From contig NZ_JAJNNZ010000003.1 of assembly GCF_022836845.1 (NCBI RefSeq), positions 186,001 to 250,000 of the forward strand: a stretch of DNA of 64,000 nucleotides. The letters run 5' to 3'. The notes under the pieces are model-generated. The model had not been told where the DNA came from. It saw nothing but the letters and a program-made list of their open reading frames with translations, and ran no database searches. The stretch comes from Vibrio gelatinilyticus (GTDB lineage: Bacteria; Pseudomonadota; Gammaproteobacteria; Enterobacterales; Vibrionaceae). The stretch's first letter is position 1, and each line of letters starts with the position of its first letter. The translations under genes and the position numbers were made by a program. Positions 27,890 to 36,473 of this stretch are shown piece after piece.

Positions 27890-28135
27890 TTATTTGGCCG
27901 CTTTGACTAAGCGTGCGTATAAAGAATCTTTAAGCTCGGAACGTCGGTGTTTGAGCAAGTTCATCGTCGAGTCATCCACAGGAGAGCCGTTAAGCTCCAA
28001 TATTCGGATTTCTTTATCTAATGAGTTGTAATTTGAGTGGTCTGAGGCAAACGTTTCATCATTTGCATTGAGCTCTACTATGGTTTCTTTGTGCTGTGGA
28101 AATTCGTTAACAAGAGAGTGGACTTCACCTAACAT
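27890..28135 (-). CDS. YdcH family (DUF465) small protein
   Basis: An 81-residue helical protein. The conserved DUF465 pattern is HKETIVELNANDETFASDH at the front and EIRILELNG, then LLKHRRSELKDSLYARL, at the back. It is cytoplasmic and of unknown function. It is convergent with the MOSC fusion gene and monocistronic. The 300 nt upstream (28136-28431) hold its promoter and the nadE terminator, nothing else that I can see. Confidence 0.85.
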   Translation of the reverse strand: MLGEVHSLVNEFPQHKETIVELNANDETFASDHSNYNSLDKEIRILELNGSPVDDSTMNLLKHRRSELKDSLYARLVKAAK

Positions 28136-28349
28136 ACAAACCCCTTCTGGTAGTGAGTGAAATAAAAAGCCTTATTCAATATAGTTCAAAATTCATTCAA
28201 TTTAGTGATGAAACGAACACTTTATTAACGAGCGCGTGATGAATTAGAAAAATGAGATCGGAACGAAATAATCGTTGTAATATAAGACGGTGAATTGCTG
28301 AGGCTGTTGCATTTTATTCGATGAATGAAACTTTCGACGTCGATAAAAG

Positions 28350-28383
28350 AAAAGCCCACGAAAGTAATAGCAGTGGGCCTTTA
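28350..28383 (-). terminator. intrinsic terminator of nadE
   Basis: AGCCCAC and GTGGGCCT stem. On the minus strand it is followed by TTTTCTTTT, 50 nt after the nadE stop. Confidence 0.82.
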
Positions 28384-28431
28384 TAATGATCAAAAAGAGT
28401 GAGCACGTAAGTCCACTTTTTCTAGCCGTAA

Positions 28432-29262
28432 TTAGTCATATATCGTAGGGATTGGTTCGCGCTTGTGCTGAGTTGCTTTGTAAATAGCGATAAGGCGATC
28501 AGACACTTCTTGAGATACGGGCTTACCTTCTAAGAAATCATCAATTTGATCGTAGCTTAAGTTTAGCGCGTCTTCATCGGCTTTTTGCGGTGCCAGCTCT
28601 TCTAAATCGGCCGTTGGCACTTTTTTGACGAGTAGTTCTGGAGCTCCTAGGGTGTCAGCAACTTCGCGAACTTGTCGTTTGCTCAACCCAAATAGTGGTG
28701 CTAGGTCACAAGCGCCATCACCGAATTTGGTGTAGAAGCCGGTAATGTTTTCTGCTGAGTGATCGGTTCCTAAAACTAAGCCTCCAACGTATCCAGCAAT
28801 TTCATATTGCGCAACCATACGAGCTCGTGCTTTTACATTACCTTTTACAAAATCAACCTTTTCGTTTGCAGTCGGTAGTAAACCTGTTCCGGCAAGAGCA
28901 TCGTGTGACGCAGCGTGTAAGCCGTCTACACCTGCTTTGATGTTAACTGACACGGAATGAGTCGGTTGAATGAAAGAAAGCGCCAATTGTGCTTCGTCTT
29001 CATCTTTTTGCTCACCATATGGCAAACGCACCGCAATAAACTGATAGTCGCTTGAAGCGGTTTCTTCGTTTAACTCGTCGACTGCAATTTGAGCTAAGCG
29101 ACCACACGTTGTTGAATCGACGCCGCCACTAATACCAAGCACAATAGATTTGCACCCTGATGCTTGAAGCTTCTGTTTAATAAATGTTACTCGACGCTCA
29201 ATTTCATAATGTGGGTCAATTGAAGGTAAAACCCTCATTTCGTCGCGAATGAGTTGTTCCAT
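28432..29262 (-). CDS. nadE: ammonia-dependent NAD+ synthetase
   Basis: A 276-residue amidating enzyme that converts nicotinate adenine dinucleotide to NAD+ with ATP and ammonia. The PP-loop SGGVDS is at residues 45-50. Other motifs: [17 protein letters not shown] and [10 protein letters not shown]. coli NadE has 275 residues, which supports the ATG at 29262; the longer frame to 29319 is not conserved. It is divergent from a NadD-like nucleotidyltransferase, so two steps of NAD synthesis share one intergenic region. Confidence 0.95.
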   Translation of the reverse strand: MEQLIRDEMRVLPSIDPHYEIERRVTFIKQKLQASGCKSIVLGISGGVDSTTCGRLAQIAVDELNEETASSDYQFIAVRLPYGEQKDEDEAQLALSFIQPTHSVSVNIKAGVDGLHAASHDALAGTGLLPTANEKVDFVKGNVKARARMVAQYEIAGYVGGLVLGTDHSAENITGFYTKFGDGACDLAPLFGLSKRQVREVADTLGAPELLVKKVPTADLEELAPQKADEDALNLSYDQIDDFLEGKPVSQEVSDRLIAIYKATQHKREPIPTIYD

Positions 29263-29285
29263 GTGTAGTCCTTTTCCTGCAGCAA

Positions 29286-29308
29286 ATACAATTCCTTGTA
29301 TGATACAA
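29286..29308. promoter_or_regulatory. inverted repeat between nadE and the NadD-like gene
   Basis: ATACAA-TTCC-TTGTAT (29286-29301) is a perfect 6-4-6 palindrome followed by another ATACAA (29303-29308). Its position between two divergent NAD-synthesis genes suggests an operator. The regulator is unknown to me. Confidence 0.45.
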
Positions 29309-29366
29309 TTGATGCTCACTAGAAGAAAGTTTCAATAGAGATGAGATCAGGCGTTAAAGGACGTTT

Positions 29367-29879
29367 ATGACGAAAATTGCGATATTTGGGAGTGCGTTTA
29401 ACCCGCCGAGTTTAGGGCATAAAAGTGTAATCGAAACCCTACAACACTTTGACAAAGTACTTCTTGTTCCTAGTATATACCATGCATGGGGCAAAAAAAT
29501 GCTCGCTTATGATAAGCGTTGTGAACTGTTAGATGCCTTTATTTCGGATCTTGATATTGCAAATTTGGAAAGTTGCAACGTCGAAGAGGTGTTATACGAA
29601 CCGGGACAACCCGTGACCACCTATGCAGTATTAGAAAAATTACAGAGGATGTATCCAGAGAGTGAATTGACGTTTGTTATCGGGCCTGACAATTTACTCA
29701 ATTTTTCTAAGTTCTCAAGAGCGGAAGATATACTAAAAAAATGGTCGGTATTAGCATGCCCAGAGCTTGTAAAGGTTAGAAGTACGACAATAAGAGAACA
29801 TTTAGCTCAAGGTTTGAACGTAGATCACTTAACTACATTTAATGTAGCTAAATTACTGGTCGAATATAAGTTATATTAA
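29367..29879 (+). CDS. NadD-like nicotinate-nucleotide adenylyltransferase family protein
   Basis: A 170-residue nucleotidyltransferase. The N-terminal motif GSAFNPPSLGH (residues 8-18) is the HxGH-type ATP site, and RSTTIRE near the end is the ISSTxxR-type loop. Both are diagnostic for nicotinate/nicotinamide nucleotide adenylyltransferases. It is shorter than E. coli NadD (213), so it may be a second, specialised enzyme. Placement divergent from nadE supports a role in NAD synthesis or salvage. The cytochrome-type secreted protein gene that follows starts 26 nt downstream. Confidence 0.85.
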   Translation: MTKIAIFGSAFNPPSLGHKSVIETLQHFDKVLLVPSIYHAWGKKMLAYDKRCELLDAFISDLDIANLESCNVEEVLYEPGQPVTTYAVLEKLQRMYPESELTFVIGPDNLLNFSKFSRAEDILKKWSVLACPELVKVRSTTIREHLAQGLNVDHLTTFNVAKLLVEYKLY

Positions 29880-29905
29880 CAAGGTTATTAGTTTAGGAAG
29901 GCAAC

Positions 29906-30397
29906 ATGAAAGCAAAATGGAGTTGTATTGCTTTGGCGTTGATGGCCGTAACAACAGTGGTAAATGCTTCTTGTGACCGATTGCAGGATGGATCCGTTAC
30001 TCTAAAGAGAAGCAATGATGATTCTCTGTGCTATATGGTCGTAGCCAAGCTAGGTGACGTTAAAGATGCGGTCTTTAGCTTAGGTGGCCTGATCGAAGAA
30101 AAACCAAAAAATGCGTTGACTGACTCTTATTGGGAGCAGTGGTTATTAACTCAAGACTCAGCCCCTATGCTGACTCAGCAAGTCAGTAAAAGTTATTTGG
30201 GTGTTGGCTTATGGGCACCACGAGAAGTGCTGAGTGAAAAAGACGAGATGTCTACACAAGACTGGCTAATGTCACAGGGTGTGCATTTTGGCGTTGGCTT
30301 TGGTGAAAAAGGCAAAGAACCTAGATTAAGATTAGATTACCGCTGGCATCATGAGTTTGAGAGCGACATGATGATGCAACTGGAAGTGCCTTTCTAG
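29906..30397 (+). CDS. secreted protein of unknown function
   Basis: A 163-residue protein with a clear Sec signal peptide (MKAKWSCIALALMAVTTVVNAS). The mature part has two cysteines (SCDR, LCYMV) that could form a disulfide, and the C-terminus has alternating hydrophobic beta-strand patterns (GVHFGVGFGEKG; LRLDYRWHHEF; MMQLEVPF) ending in Phe, resembling an outer-membrane-facing strand. I do not recognise the family. It is probably co-transcribed with the NadD-like gene (26 nt gap, AGGAAGG ribosome site). Confidence 0.7.
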   Translation: MKAKWSCIALALMAVTTVVNASCDRLQDGSVTLKRSNDDSLCYMVVAKLGDVKDAVFSLGGLIEEKPKNALTDSYWEQWLLTQDSAPMLTQQVSKSYLGVGLWAPREVLSEKDEMSTQDWLMSQGVHFGVGFGEKGKEPRLRLDYRWHHEFESDMMMQLEVPF

Positions 30398-30416
30398 TAA
30401 AGCTGTTATCACATTT

Positions 30417-30444
30417 AAAAAAGAGAGCCGAGGCTCTCTTTTTT
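30417..30444. terminator. bidirectional intrinsic terminator
   Basis: AAAAAAGAGAGCC and GGCTCTCTTTTTT pair around a 2-3 nt loop, with T-runs both ways between convergent genes. It overlaps the last codon of the minus-strand gene at 30443. Confidence 0.88.
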
Positions 30445-31057
30445 AGTTTTCTTGCTCGCCAAAAATTGATTGCTGTAAGTTACTATATAGCTCCTTGTTT
30501 CCAGAGAACAAAGAATCAACGACCTTTTCAGTACTCCAGCCTGATTGGCGCTTTTTCTTTGCCTCTCTAAGACGTAAAACAACCTGTAGCTCAGGCTCTA
30601 GCGTTGAGGCGGCCTGTGATGACCAGGTAGAAATGGCTTTATCTAATGACGACTCAATAAGTTTTGGATGTAAATTGCTGACTTCATGTCGCATTACCTG
30701 TAATAAATCAGCCTGATGCTGATCTTGAATGTTGTCCGTTGTCTCTAAGTGCCCTAGAATTGCATCGCTTACCGGTGGCAGTGTCACTAACCCCGCTTGA
30801 TGCGGGAGTTTATCTGCAAGTCGTATTGAAAGATCAACACGACTTAACTGGGTATTCGGTAAGATAGTTAAGCTGACTAGGCAATCGAAAGGGATCCAAA
30901 GGGTATCTCCTTTTGAGAATAGAAATTCTTTTTTACCCAACTTTAGAAGGACTCGTCCTTCACAAACACGATAGAGCGTGTTTCGTATCGTCTTTTTTCT
31001 TGGTGTGACCGTTAAAAACGGATATTGAGTTGAGGAATATTCGATTGCGTATTTCAT
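30443..31057 (-). CDS. cupin-domain protein, AraC-like sensor without clear DNA-binding domain
   Basis: A 204-residue protein. The N-terminal 100 residues look like the cupin of AraC regulators (YRVCEGRVLLKLGKKEF, then SKGDTLWIPFDCL). The C-terminal part is helical and Lys/Arg-rich (VLRLREAKKKRQSGWS, then TEKVVDSLFSGNKEL) but lacks the two helix-turn-helix motifs of AraC. It may be a degenerate regulator or a cupin with another role. Monocistronic, and divergent from the acyltransferase gene. Confidence 0.65.
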   Translation of the reverse strand: MKYAIEYSSTQYPFLTVTPRKKTIRNTLYRVCEGRVLLKLGKKEFLFSKGDTLWIPFDCLVSLTILPNTQLSRVDLSIRLADKLPHQAGLVTLPPVSDAILGHLETTDNIQDQHQADLLQVMRHEVSNLHPKLIESSLDKAISTWSSQAASTLEPELQVVLRLREAKKKRQSGWSTEKVVDSLFSGNKELYSNLQQSIFGEQEN

Positions 31058-31241
31058 TGATGCAGCCCTTGATAGAGAGGCGATAGGTTAACGCCAACGA
31101 CTCTAATTGCCAAGCTTTCGTTAATATCTATCGATAACCCCATATTTTGTGGTCTGACCATAATGAAACATGGGTTAATTTGGCTGCGGTATTTACCGAC
31201 AAAGCGTAGAATACTCTGGCTTTTAATTTGATGTAACCAAA

Positions 31242-32372
31242 ATGACAAAACAAACAGACCCATATGTAGAGATTCGTCCATACAATGACGAAGAAATCCC
31301 AGCTGCCATCGATCGTTTAATTAATGATGATGAGTTCATTGATGCGATTTTACAGCATCGTTTTTCAAATCACGCGTCTTGGTTCAAGACTATCATGAGC
31401 CCCCTCGTCAAAGTGTACTTGAAATTCAAATGGGCTAAATTTGACAGCGTAGAAGCGATCCAGCTTGAAGTGAAAAAATATCTGACTCGCACGCTCGACA
31501 CCACTACAAACGGTGTGACTTTTAGAGGGCTTGAGAAGCTCGATAAGAAGACGTCTTACCTTTTTATTTCGAACCATCGTGACATCGCTATGGATCCGGC
31601 ATTGGTCAATTTTGCGTTGCACCAAAGCGATCACCGTACGATGAGAATTGCTATCGGTGATAACTTACTGAAAAAGCCATGTGCGACAGAGCTAATGCGT
31701 TTAAATAAAAGCTTCATTGTTAAACGCTCCCTTAAAGGGCCACGTGAGATGATGAAAGCCTTAGGCACATTGTCTTCTTACATTAAGCACTCTTTAGATT
31801 CGGGCAATTCTATTTGGATTGCTCAAAAAGAAGGGCGAGCTAAAGATGGCAACGATTTTACCGATCCAGCCATTTTGAAGATGTTTCACGTAGAAGGCCG
31901 AAAACAAAAAATTGCATTCCCTGATTATATTCGTTCGTTAAAGATTGTTCCTGTTTCAATTTCTTATGAAAATGACCCATGTGATACCGCAAAAGCGAAT
32001 GAACTGTATCAAAAAGCGGACCTTGGTAGCTACGAAAAAGGTGAATTTGAAGATATCGAGAGCATCGTAACGGGCATTATTGGTCGTAAAGACCGTGTTG
32101 ACGTAGTTTTTGGTGAGGTGATTGAAGGTGACTTTGATACGCCAGAAGCGTTAGCAAGTGAAATCGATAGGCAGATTCATATCAACTATACTCTGTTCCC
32201 AATGAACAAATTGGCGGCAGGCATTGAAGATGAGTCTATCACTGATGCAACTCGTCGCGATCTACAAGAAAAACTAGACGCTCTGCCTGAAGGGGCTCAC
32301 TCATATCTTCTTAGTAGCTATGCAAACCCAGTTAAGAATGTACATGCAGAGCAAGAGAAATTGCAGGGTTAG
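31242..32372 (+). CDS. 1-acyl-glycerol-3-phosphate acyltransferase-type protein
   Basis: A 376-residue PlsC-like acyltransferase. The catalytic block NHRDIAMDPALV (residues about 112-123) is the NHxxxxD motif, with IAQKEGRAKDGN as the block III-like glycine/acidic motif. It transfers acyl groups to lysophospholipid-type acceptors at the inner membrane. It has no obvious membrane helix and is longer than PlsC (245), so the acceptor may differ. Monocistronic with its own terminator. Confidence 0.82.
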   Translation: MTKQTDPYVEIRPYNDEEIPAAIDRLINDDEFIDAILQHRFSNHASWFKTIMSPLVKVYLKFKWAKFDSVEAIQLEVKKYLTRTLDTTTNGVTFRGLEKLDKKTSYLFISNHRDIAMDPALVNFALHQSDHRTMRIAIGDNLLKKPCATELMRLNKSFIVKRSLKGPREMMKALGTLSSYIKHSLDSGNSIWIAQKEGRAKDGNDFTDPAILKMFHVEGRKQKIAFPDYIRSLKIVPVSISYENDPCDTAKANELYQKADLGSYEKGEFEDIESIVTGIIGRKDRVDVVFGEVIEGDFDTPEALASEIDRQIHINYTLFPMNKLAAGIEDESITDATRRDLQEKLDALPEGAHSYLLSSYANPVKNVHAEQEKLQG

Positions 32373-32392
32373 TCCTCAACGTTCAAAGATAA

Positions 32393-32417
32393 AAGCAGCC
32401 TTAATGGCTGCTTTTTT
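32393..32417 (+). terminator. intrinsic terminator of the acyltransferase gene
   Basis: AAGCAGCC and GGCTGCTT pair around a TTAAT loop and are followed by TTTT. Confidence 0.85.
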
Positions 32418-32442
32418 GTATCTGCTTCTAACGAGTGACGCT

Positions 32443-33057
32443 TTAACGGGCAACAGCGCCGCCTAACTCAAGAGTGTCTGGCCATTGGGTTATGCTATTG
32501 CCACCAAGGTATATATTTCCTTTTACAGTCATATTCTTGGGAAAAGTAGAGATCAATGAACCACCAATGTACAAGTCACCTTTAATCACAATGTTGTTGG
32601 GCAGTTTAGTTAAAGCGGTGCGCATAACACTCAAATCTCCGTTAACTGTAAAGTTGCGTGGAAGCTTTTTTAAAGGCGTATCGGTTAAATTAATATAACC
32701 ACCCACTTCAACCTCGGCGGGCCAAATTCGTATCATTGAACCCATGAAATTAGCGTAACCTGTGATTTTGCTTCCTCTGGCTATAGATTCCACTAAACTA
32801 TTGTTCGCATCTAAGCTACCTTTAACAACTAAGGCCTTAGGCAAGTACTTAATACTTGTTTTTGATATGTTTAGGTTACCTTTTACTTCCAATCCTTGAG
32901 GTAGAGAGGTGTAAGGTTTGTTCCTCAAGTACAGATTGCCGTAATTGTCTAAGTGGTTGAGGATTTGATAATGGTCGAGTGGCATGGACAATACTGAAAA
33001 AGTCATTATCGATAGGCTAACCCCCAACACGAGATGTTTAAGCGAATCAAATTTCAT
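32443..33057 (-). CDS. secreted 20-residue-repeat (LRR/solenoid-like) protein
   Basis: A 204-residue protein with a signal peptide (MKFDSLKHLVLGVSLSIMTF). From about residue 52 to the end it consists of repeats of exactly 20 residues starting LPQGLEVKGNL, LPKALVVKGSL, IARGSKITGYA, WPAEVEVGGYI, LPRNFTVNGDL, LPNNIVIKGDL, FPKNMTVKGNI and WPDTLELGGAV. The pattern [LWF]P-x5-V-x-G-x-[LI] suggests a right-handed beta-solenoid or LPX-type leucine-rich repeat exported to the periplasm or surface. I use the ATG at 33057 rather than the TTG at 33066. The function is unknown; binding or adhesion is a guess. Confidence 0.75.
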   Translation of the reverse strand: MKFDSLKHLVLGVSLSIMTFSVLSMPLDHYQILNHLDNYGNLYLRNKPYTSLPQGLEVKGNLNISKTSIKYLPKALVVKGSLDANNSLVESIARGSKITGYANFMGSMIRIWPAEVEVGGYINLTDTPLKKLPRNFTVNGDLSVMRTALTKLPNNIVIKGDLYIGGSLISTFPKNMTVKGNIYLGGNSITQWPDTLELGGAVAR

Positions 33058-33103
33058 TATGACCAAACCTTATATTAACCCATTAACTTTGTGGTAGTGT
33101 GCA

Positions 33104-33412
33104 ATGATATCGAGCGTAATACAAAAGAAAAAACTGACAATTGTGACTGCTTTTCCGATGTTGGTGTTACTTATTTGCACCGCTGGAGTAGTGAAGGCAA
33201 AGACCGTTACTACGGTAGGATCGGATGCAGGAACTGCGTTACTATTGTCAGACTCAAAGATAGGAAAACGAGTGTGCTATTATAACGACAAAGCCTATTC
33301 TTTAGGTTCTGTGATTAGTGCTGAAGGTGTTGTATTACAGTGCATTGCCGAGCAAGATTTTGAGATGAATGGTCAGTTAAAATGGCGACTTTTAAAAGTG
33401 GACAAAGACTAG
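33104..33412 (+). CDS. DUF1496 (YnjH-like) small exported protein
   Basis: A 102-residue protein with an N-terminal hydrophobic export signal (PMLVLLICTAGVVKA). The DUF1496 core is GKRVCYYNDKAYSLGSVI, with a second cysteine in VVLQC. It is probably periplasmic with one disulfide. The function is unknown. It is divergent from the repeat protein, with a 46-nt gap, so the two may share a control region. Confidence 0.85.
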   Translation: MISSVIQKKKLTIVTAFPMLVLLICTAGVVKAKTVTTVGSDAGTALLLSDSKIGKRVCYYNDKAYSLGSVISAEGVVLQCIAEQDFEMNGQLKWRLLKVDKD

Positions 33413-33452
33413 CGATTTGATTTTGCCCACTTTTTAAATTTACTTTAGAAAA

Positions 33453-33752
33453 TTATCGTCTCAGAGAACGACTTTTTAATTCAAAGATGAGTTTTTCAGC
33501 ACTGACTTCAAATTGAAAGCGTGCTGTTAGCTCTTGTGACTTATCCTCTACTTCAGATACTTCGTGTTGTACATTGCTAGACACTGCTTTTGCTAGTTCG
33601 ATATAACGAGCTAACTCAGCTTCTAAAGCCTCTTTACCATCTGCAAAAATATACACTTCAGCGACATCATCACCTTCTTTGATGATGAATCCCATTTCAC
33701 CCGACACGCCGCACGCTTCACATACTTCTGGTTCTTCATATGTATTCGACAT
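33453..33752 (-). CDS. YfcZ/YiiS (DUF406) family protein
   Basis: A 99-residue acidic cytoplasmic protein. It starts with the Cys motif CEACGVSGEMGF, and the C-terminal block FQFEVSAEKLIFELKSR matches the YfcZ/YiiS family. The function is unknown. It is convergent with the DUF1496 gene. The next 510 nt (33753-34265) hold its promoter and the TetR regulator's promoter; frames there look random. Confidence 0.85.
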   Translation of the reverse strand: MSNTYEEPEVCEACGVSGEMGFIIKEGDDVAEVYIFADGKEALEAELARYIELAKAVSSNVQHEVSEVEDKSQELTARFQFEVSAEKLIFELKSRSLRR

Positions 33753-34178
33753 AACAATACCTCTTACTAAAACTAAAGGTATTTTATATCTGCTCGGTAA
33801 GGGTAGCCAGCAAAACTTGAATCGGCTCTAAAAAAGAGAAACTGCACTTCAAAAGTACTTACATTTGAATACAAGAAAACATGTTGACCAAAAGTAAGTT
33901 TGTATATCGCACACCTATCCATGCTGCATGATGATATGAGCTGTCTATGCAATGCTATGAGTTTACTTTGTGATGAAAGTCTCGAATATGAGACATTTTC
34001 CATGACACTTAGTGACAGTTTTGTATACAGCGTAGGTATAGATGGTAATATTTCTAATATCAATCATTAACGATTGATTTTTATAATATTTCACTGCTTG
34101 GCCATTTGCGCTATCGATGGTGTTGTTGAGAGATTAGGAAGCCGTTCCTTGATTGAAACAATTTTTAGCACTTAAAGA

Positions 34179-34192
34179 GTAGAACGTTCTAC
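34179..34192. promoter_or_regulatory. palindrome upstream of the TetR gene, candidate operator
   Basis: GTAGAACGTTCTAC is a perfect 14-bp palindrome, 74 nt before the TetR-family start codon. TetR proteins commonly bind such sites and repress themselves. A run of T follows, so part of it could also be a -10/-35 context. Confidence 0.5.
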
Positions 34193-34265
34193 GATTTTTT
34201 TTAGAATTCAAGCGAAAGCGTCTAATTAGTGAACTTACTATAACGATAAGAGAAGAACTTTAGAA

Positions 34266-34727
34266 ATGCCAAAGCGTAGTAAAGAAGATACAGAGATCAC
34301 TATTCAGAAGATCATGGAAGCTGTTGTTGACCAGATAATTCGCCTTGGTTATGACAAGATGTCATATACCACGTTGAGTCAGCAAACGGGTGTATCAAGA
34401 ACTGGTATAAGCCACCATTTTCCAAAAAAGACTGACTTTACAGCGGCACTTGATGGAAGAATTTTTAAAATGTTTACCGATCATTTGGATTTCGAGCGAG
34501 GCTTAGTGGGATTTTCCATGAGCTGGATTAATGCTATGAAAAACCAGGAGTTTATGGCAATTTTAAAACTGTTATTCCATCATATTGTCACAGCGGATAA
34601 TTCACATGATTTCGCGACTAAAGGAGTCGATCGTTTATATAAAATGGTTGAAACTCAATACGGTGAAGAGAGCCAACGTGAATTAGAATGGTTGATTGGA
34701 AAATCTTTGGTCCATCTTAGCCGATAA
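34266..34727 (+). CDS. TetR-family transcriptional regulator
   Basis: A 153-residue regulator. The TetR helix-turn-helix spans about residues 14-58 (KMSYTTLSQQTGVSRTGISH, then HFPKKTDF). The C-terminal ligand domain is short compared with the usual 190-210 residues. It is alone on its strand between unrelated genes and probably autoregulated through the 34179 palindrome. Ligand and targets are unknown. Confidence 0.87.
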   Translation: MPKRSKEDTEITIQKIMEAVVDQIIRLGYDKMSYTTLSQQTGVSRTGISHHFPKKTDFTAALDGRIFKMFTDHLDFERGLVGFSMSWINAMKNQEFMAILKLLFHHIVTADNSHDFATKGVDRLYKMVETQYGEESQRELEWLIGKSLVHLSR

Positions 34728-34751
34728 GTGTAACGTTTGAGACAGTAGCTT

Positions 34752-34784
34752 AAAAAAACCATGAACTAATTCATGGTTTTTTTA
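34752..34784. terminator. bidirectional intrinsic terminator
   Basis: AACCATGAA and TTCATGGTT pair around a CTAA loop, flanked by A7 and T7. It serves the convergent TetR and cheV genes. Confidence 0.88.
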
Positions 34785-34824
34785 TTTGTTCTGACTCAGT
34801 TGGATTTGATACGACTGTCGGCTT

Positions 34825-35778
34825 TTAGCTTCTTTGTTCAGACAACATATTTGCCCCTCTAAGCATCGCCTGGATCAATTCTCCGGCTTTGAATTTTTCT
34901 AAAGCTTCGTGGGCACCTACTTGGTGTGCACGTTCAGTACACATCTCGCTCGAGAGTGATGTGTGTAGAATGCGGTAGCTTTGACTTAAGTTTGCGTCAT
35001 TTTGAACTTCGAATGCAAGCTCATAACCGTCAAGCCCGGGCATTTCGATATCACTCACTAAAATATCAATAGCGGAGCTTGTGCCAGCTTGTTTTTGCAT
35101 CAGCTCAAGAGCAGCAACACCGTTATTGCACAGTTGATAAGGGATATTGATATTATTCATCGCGTCGCACAGCTGTTTTCGTGCGATTGACGAGTCGTCG
35201 ACCAATAGTATGTTGAGAGCTTTCATTCGTTCTCGTTGAACATCTGTAAGCATAGGGATCGTCTCGTCTGCATACTGTGGGTATATATTAGACAACAGCA
35301 ACTCAACATCCAAAAGTTGAATGATTTCGTCGTCTATACGAGTGACGCCAGTAACGAAAATGTTTTTGCCTGAACTTTCCGGTGCAGGCTCAATTGAGCG
35401 CCAGTTACACTCAATAATTTTGTCAATTTCTCTCACCATAAAAGCGACAACAGTGCGCAAGCAGTCAGTGACAACTAAATAGCAACTGTCGTACTCTTCT
35501 GGCGCGATAGGCCTAAAACCGATGGCGGCTGCCATGTCGATAACAGGTACAGTGAGATTACGGATTGTAACGGTTCCAATGACATGCCTGTGTGAGTAAG
35601 GAATTTGCGTGGTTGGTAAAAAAGGAACGATTTCGCGAACTTTAAGAGTACCGATGGCAAATTTCTGCTTTTGCAGGTTCAACGTAAATAGCAACATGCC
35701 TTGTGATTGATTTGCTTTATTTTTTATATTCGACATAGGGGCTGTTTTGCTCGTTATGTTAGTTACTGACGGTGCCAT
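34825..35778 (-). CDS. cheV: chemotaxis coupling protein CheV
   Basis: A 317-residue protein: a CheW-like domain (residues about 25-170; LFTLNLQKQKFAIGTLKVRE) joined to a receiver domain (about 190-315; ILLVDDSSIARK, phospho-Asp in VSDIEMPG, Thr/Ser in HTSLSS, Lys in LEKFKA). CheV couples chemoreceptors to CheA and adjusts by phosphorylation. It stands alone; a chemoreceptor gene lies 4 kb away at 40178. The first 27 residues are polar and may be shorter if a later Met is used. Confidence 0.92.
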   Translation of the reverse strand: MAPSVTNITSKTAPMSNIKNKANQSQGMLLFTLNLQKQKFAIGTLKVREIVPFLPTTQIPYSHRHVIGTVTIRNLTVPVIDMAAAIGFRPIAPEEYDSCYLVVTDCLRTVVAFMVREIDKIIECNWRSIEPAPESSGKNIFVTGVTRIDDEIIQLLDVELLLSNIYPQYADETIPMLTDVQRERMKALNILLVDDSSIARKQLCDAMNNINIPYQLCNNGVAALELMQKQAGTSSAIDILVSDIEMPGLDGYELAFEVQNDANLSQSYRILHTSLSSEMCTERAHQVGAHEALEKFKAGELIQAMLRGANMLSEQRS

Positions 35779-35974
35779 AGCTTAGCTGATAGGATAGCCT
35801 AGTCTATAGAATAACGTTTAATTTCCCATGTTATATAGCGACCAGATAGCGCATTAGCTTAATTGTTAATCAGATAAACGTGATTTGTCTCAACTATTGG
35901 GCTAAACTTCGCGTCAATTTCGTTTAGAAGGTCAAGATTGATCTTCTCATATCCTAAAGTTAAAAGGTGTAGAT

Positions 35975-36253
35975 ATGGCACGAACTGCGGCAGCACTTCA
36001 CATATTGGTCAAGCATAAAGAGCAGGCTGAAGATATCATAAAACAGCTTAAGAAAGGCACAAAATTTCAAACGCTTGCAAAGAAATACTCTAGTTGCCCG
36101 TCAGGTAAAAAGGGCGGAGATTTGGGTGAGTTTCGAAAGGGGCAAATGGTCCCACAGTTTGATAAAGTCTGCTTTACAGGAGAAGTACTCACACCACACC
36201 TAGTAAAAACCAAATTTGGCTGGCATGTGGTGAAAGTGCTTTACAGGACATAA
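35975..36253 (+). CDS. ppiC: parvulin-type peptidyl-prolyl isomerase PpiC
   Basis: A 92-residue single parvulin domain, the size of E. coli PpiC (93). Motifs [30 protein letters not shown] and [10 protein letters not shown] are characteristic. It is cytoplasmic and speeds cis-trans isomerisation of prolyl bonds. It has its own promoter and terminator. Confidence 0.93.
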   Translation: MARTAAALHILVKHKEQAEDIIKQLKKGTKFQTLAKKYSSCPSGKKGGDLGEFRKGQMVPQFDKVCFTGEVLTPHLVKTKFGWHVVKVLYRT

Positions 36254-36333
36254 TGTCAACTGTCTCACTAGACATGTTGGCCTCGTTTGGTGTGCTTAAG
36301 TTCTGAGAACGCAACCCAACATGCATTCCTAAG

Positions 36334-36367
36334 AAGGTCAGAGTGAATTCTCTGACCTTTTTTTATT
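36334..36367 (+). terminator. intrinsic terminator after ppiC
   Basis: AAGGTCAGAG and CTCTGACCTT pair perfectly (10 bp) and are followed by TTTTTT. Confidence 0.85.
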
Positions 36368-36473
36368 GGTTAACTTAAACGATTCAGATATTGCTCTCGA
36401 ACGGGTTAGTTGGACTGTTCTATAGTGAGAGTATTGGAAAAATCATGACGTTTAGGTGAGAAGGTATAGGCTA

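Noticed and set aside
31054..31281. 75-residue minus-strand frame between cupin and acyltransferase genes
   Set aside because: Overlaps the start of the acyltransferase gene and the promoters of both; no features.
33773..34063. 96-residue minus-strand frame before the TetR gene
   Set aside because: Unconvincing composition, no ribosome site, overlaps promoter sequence.
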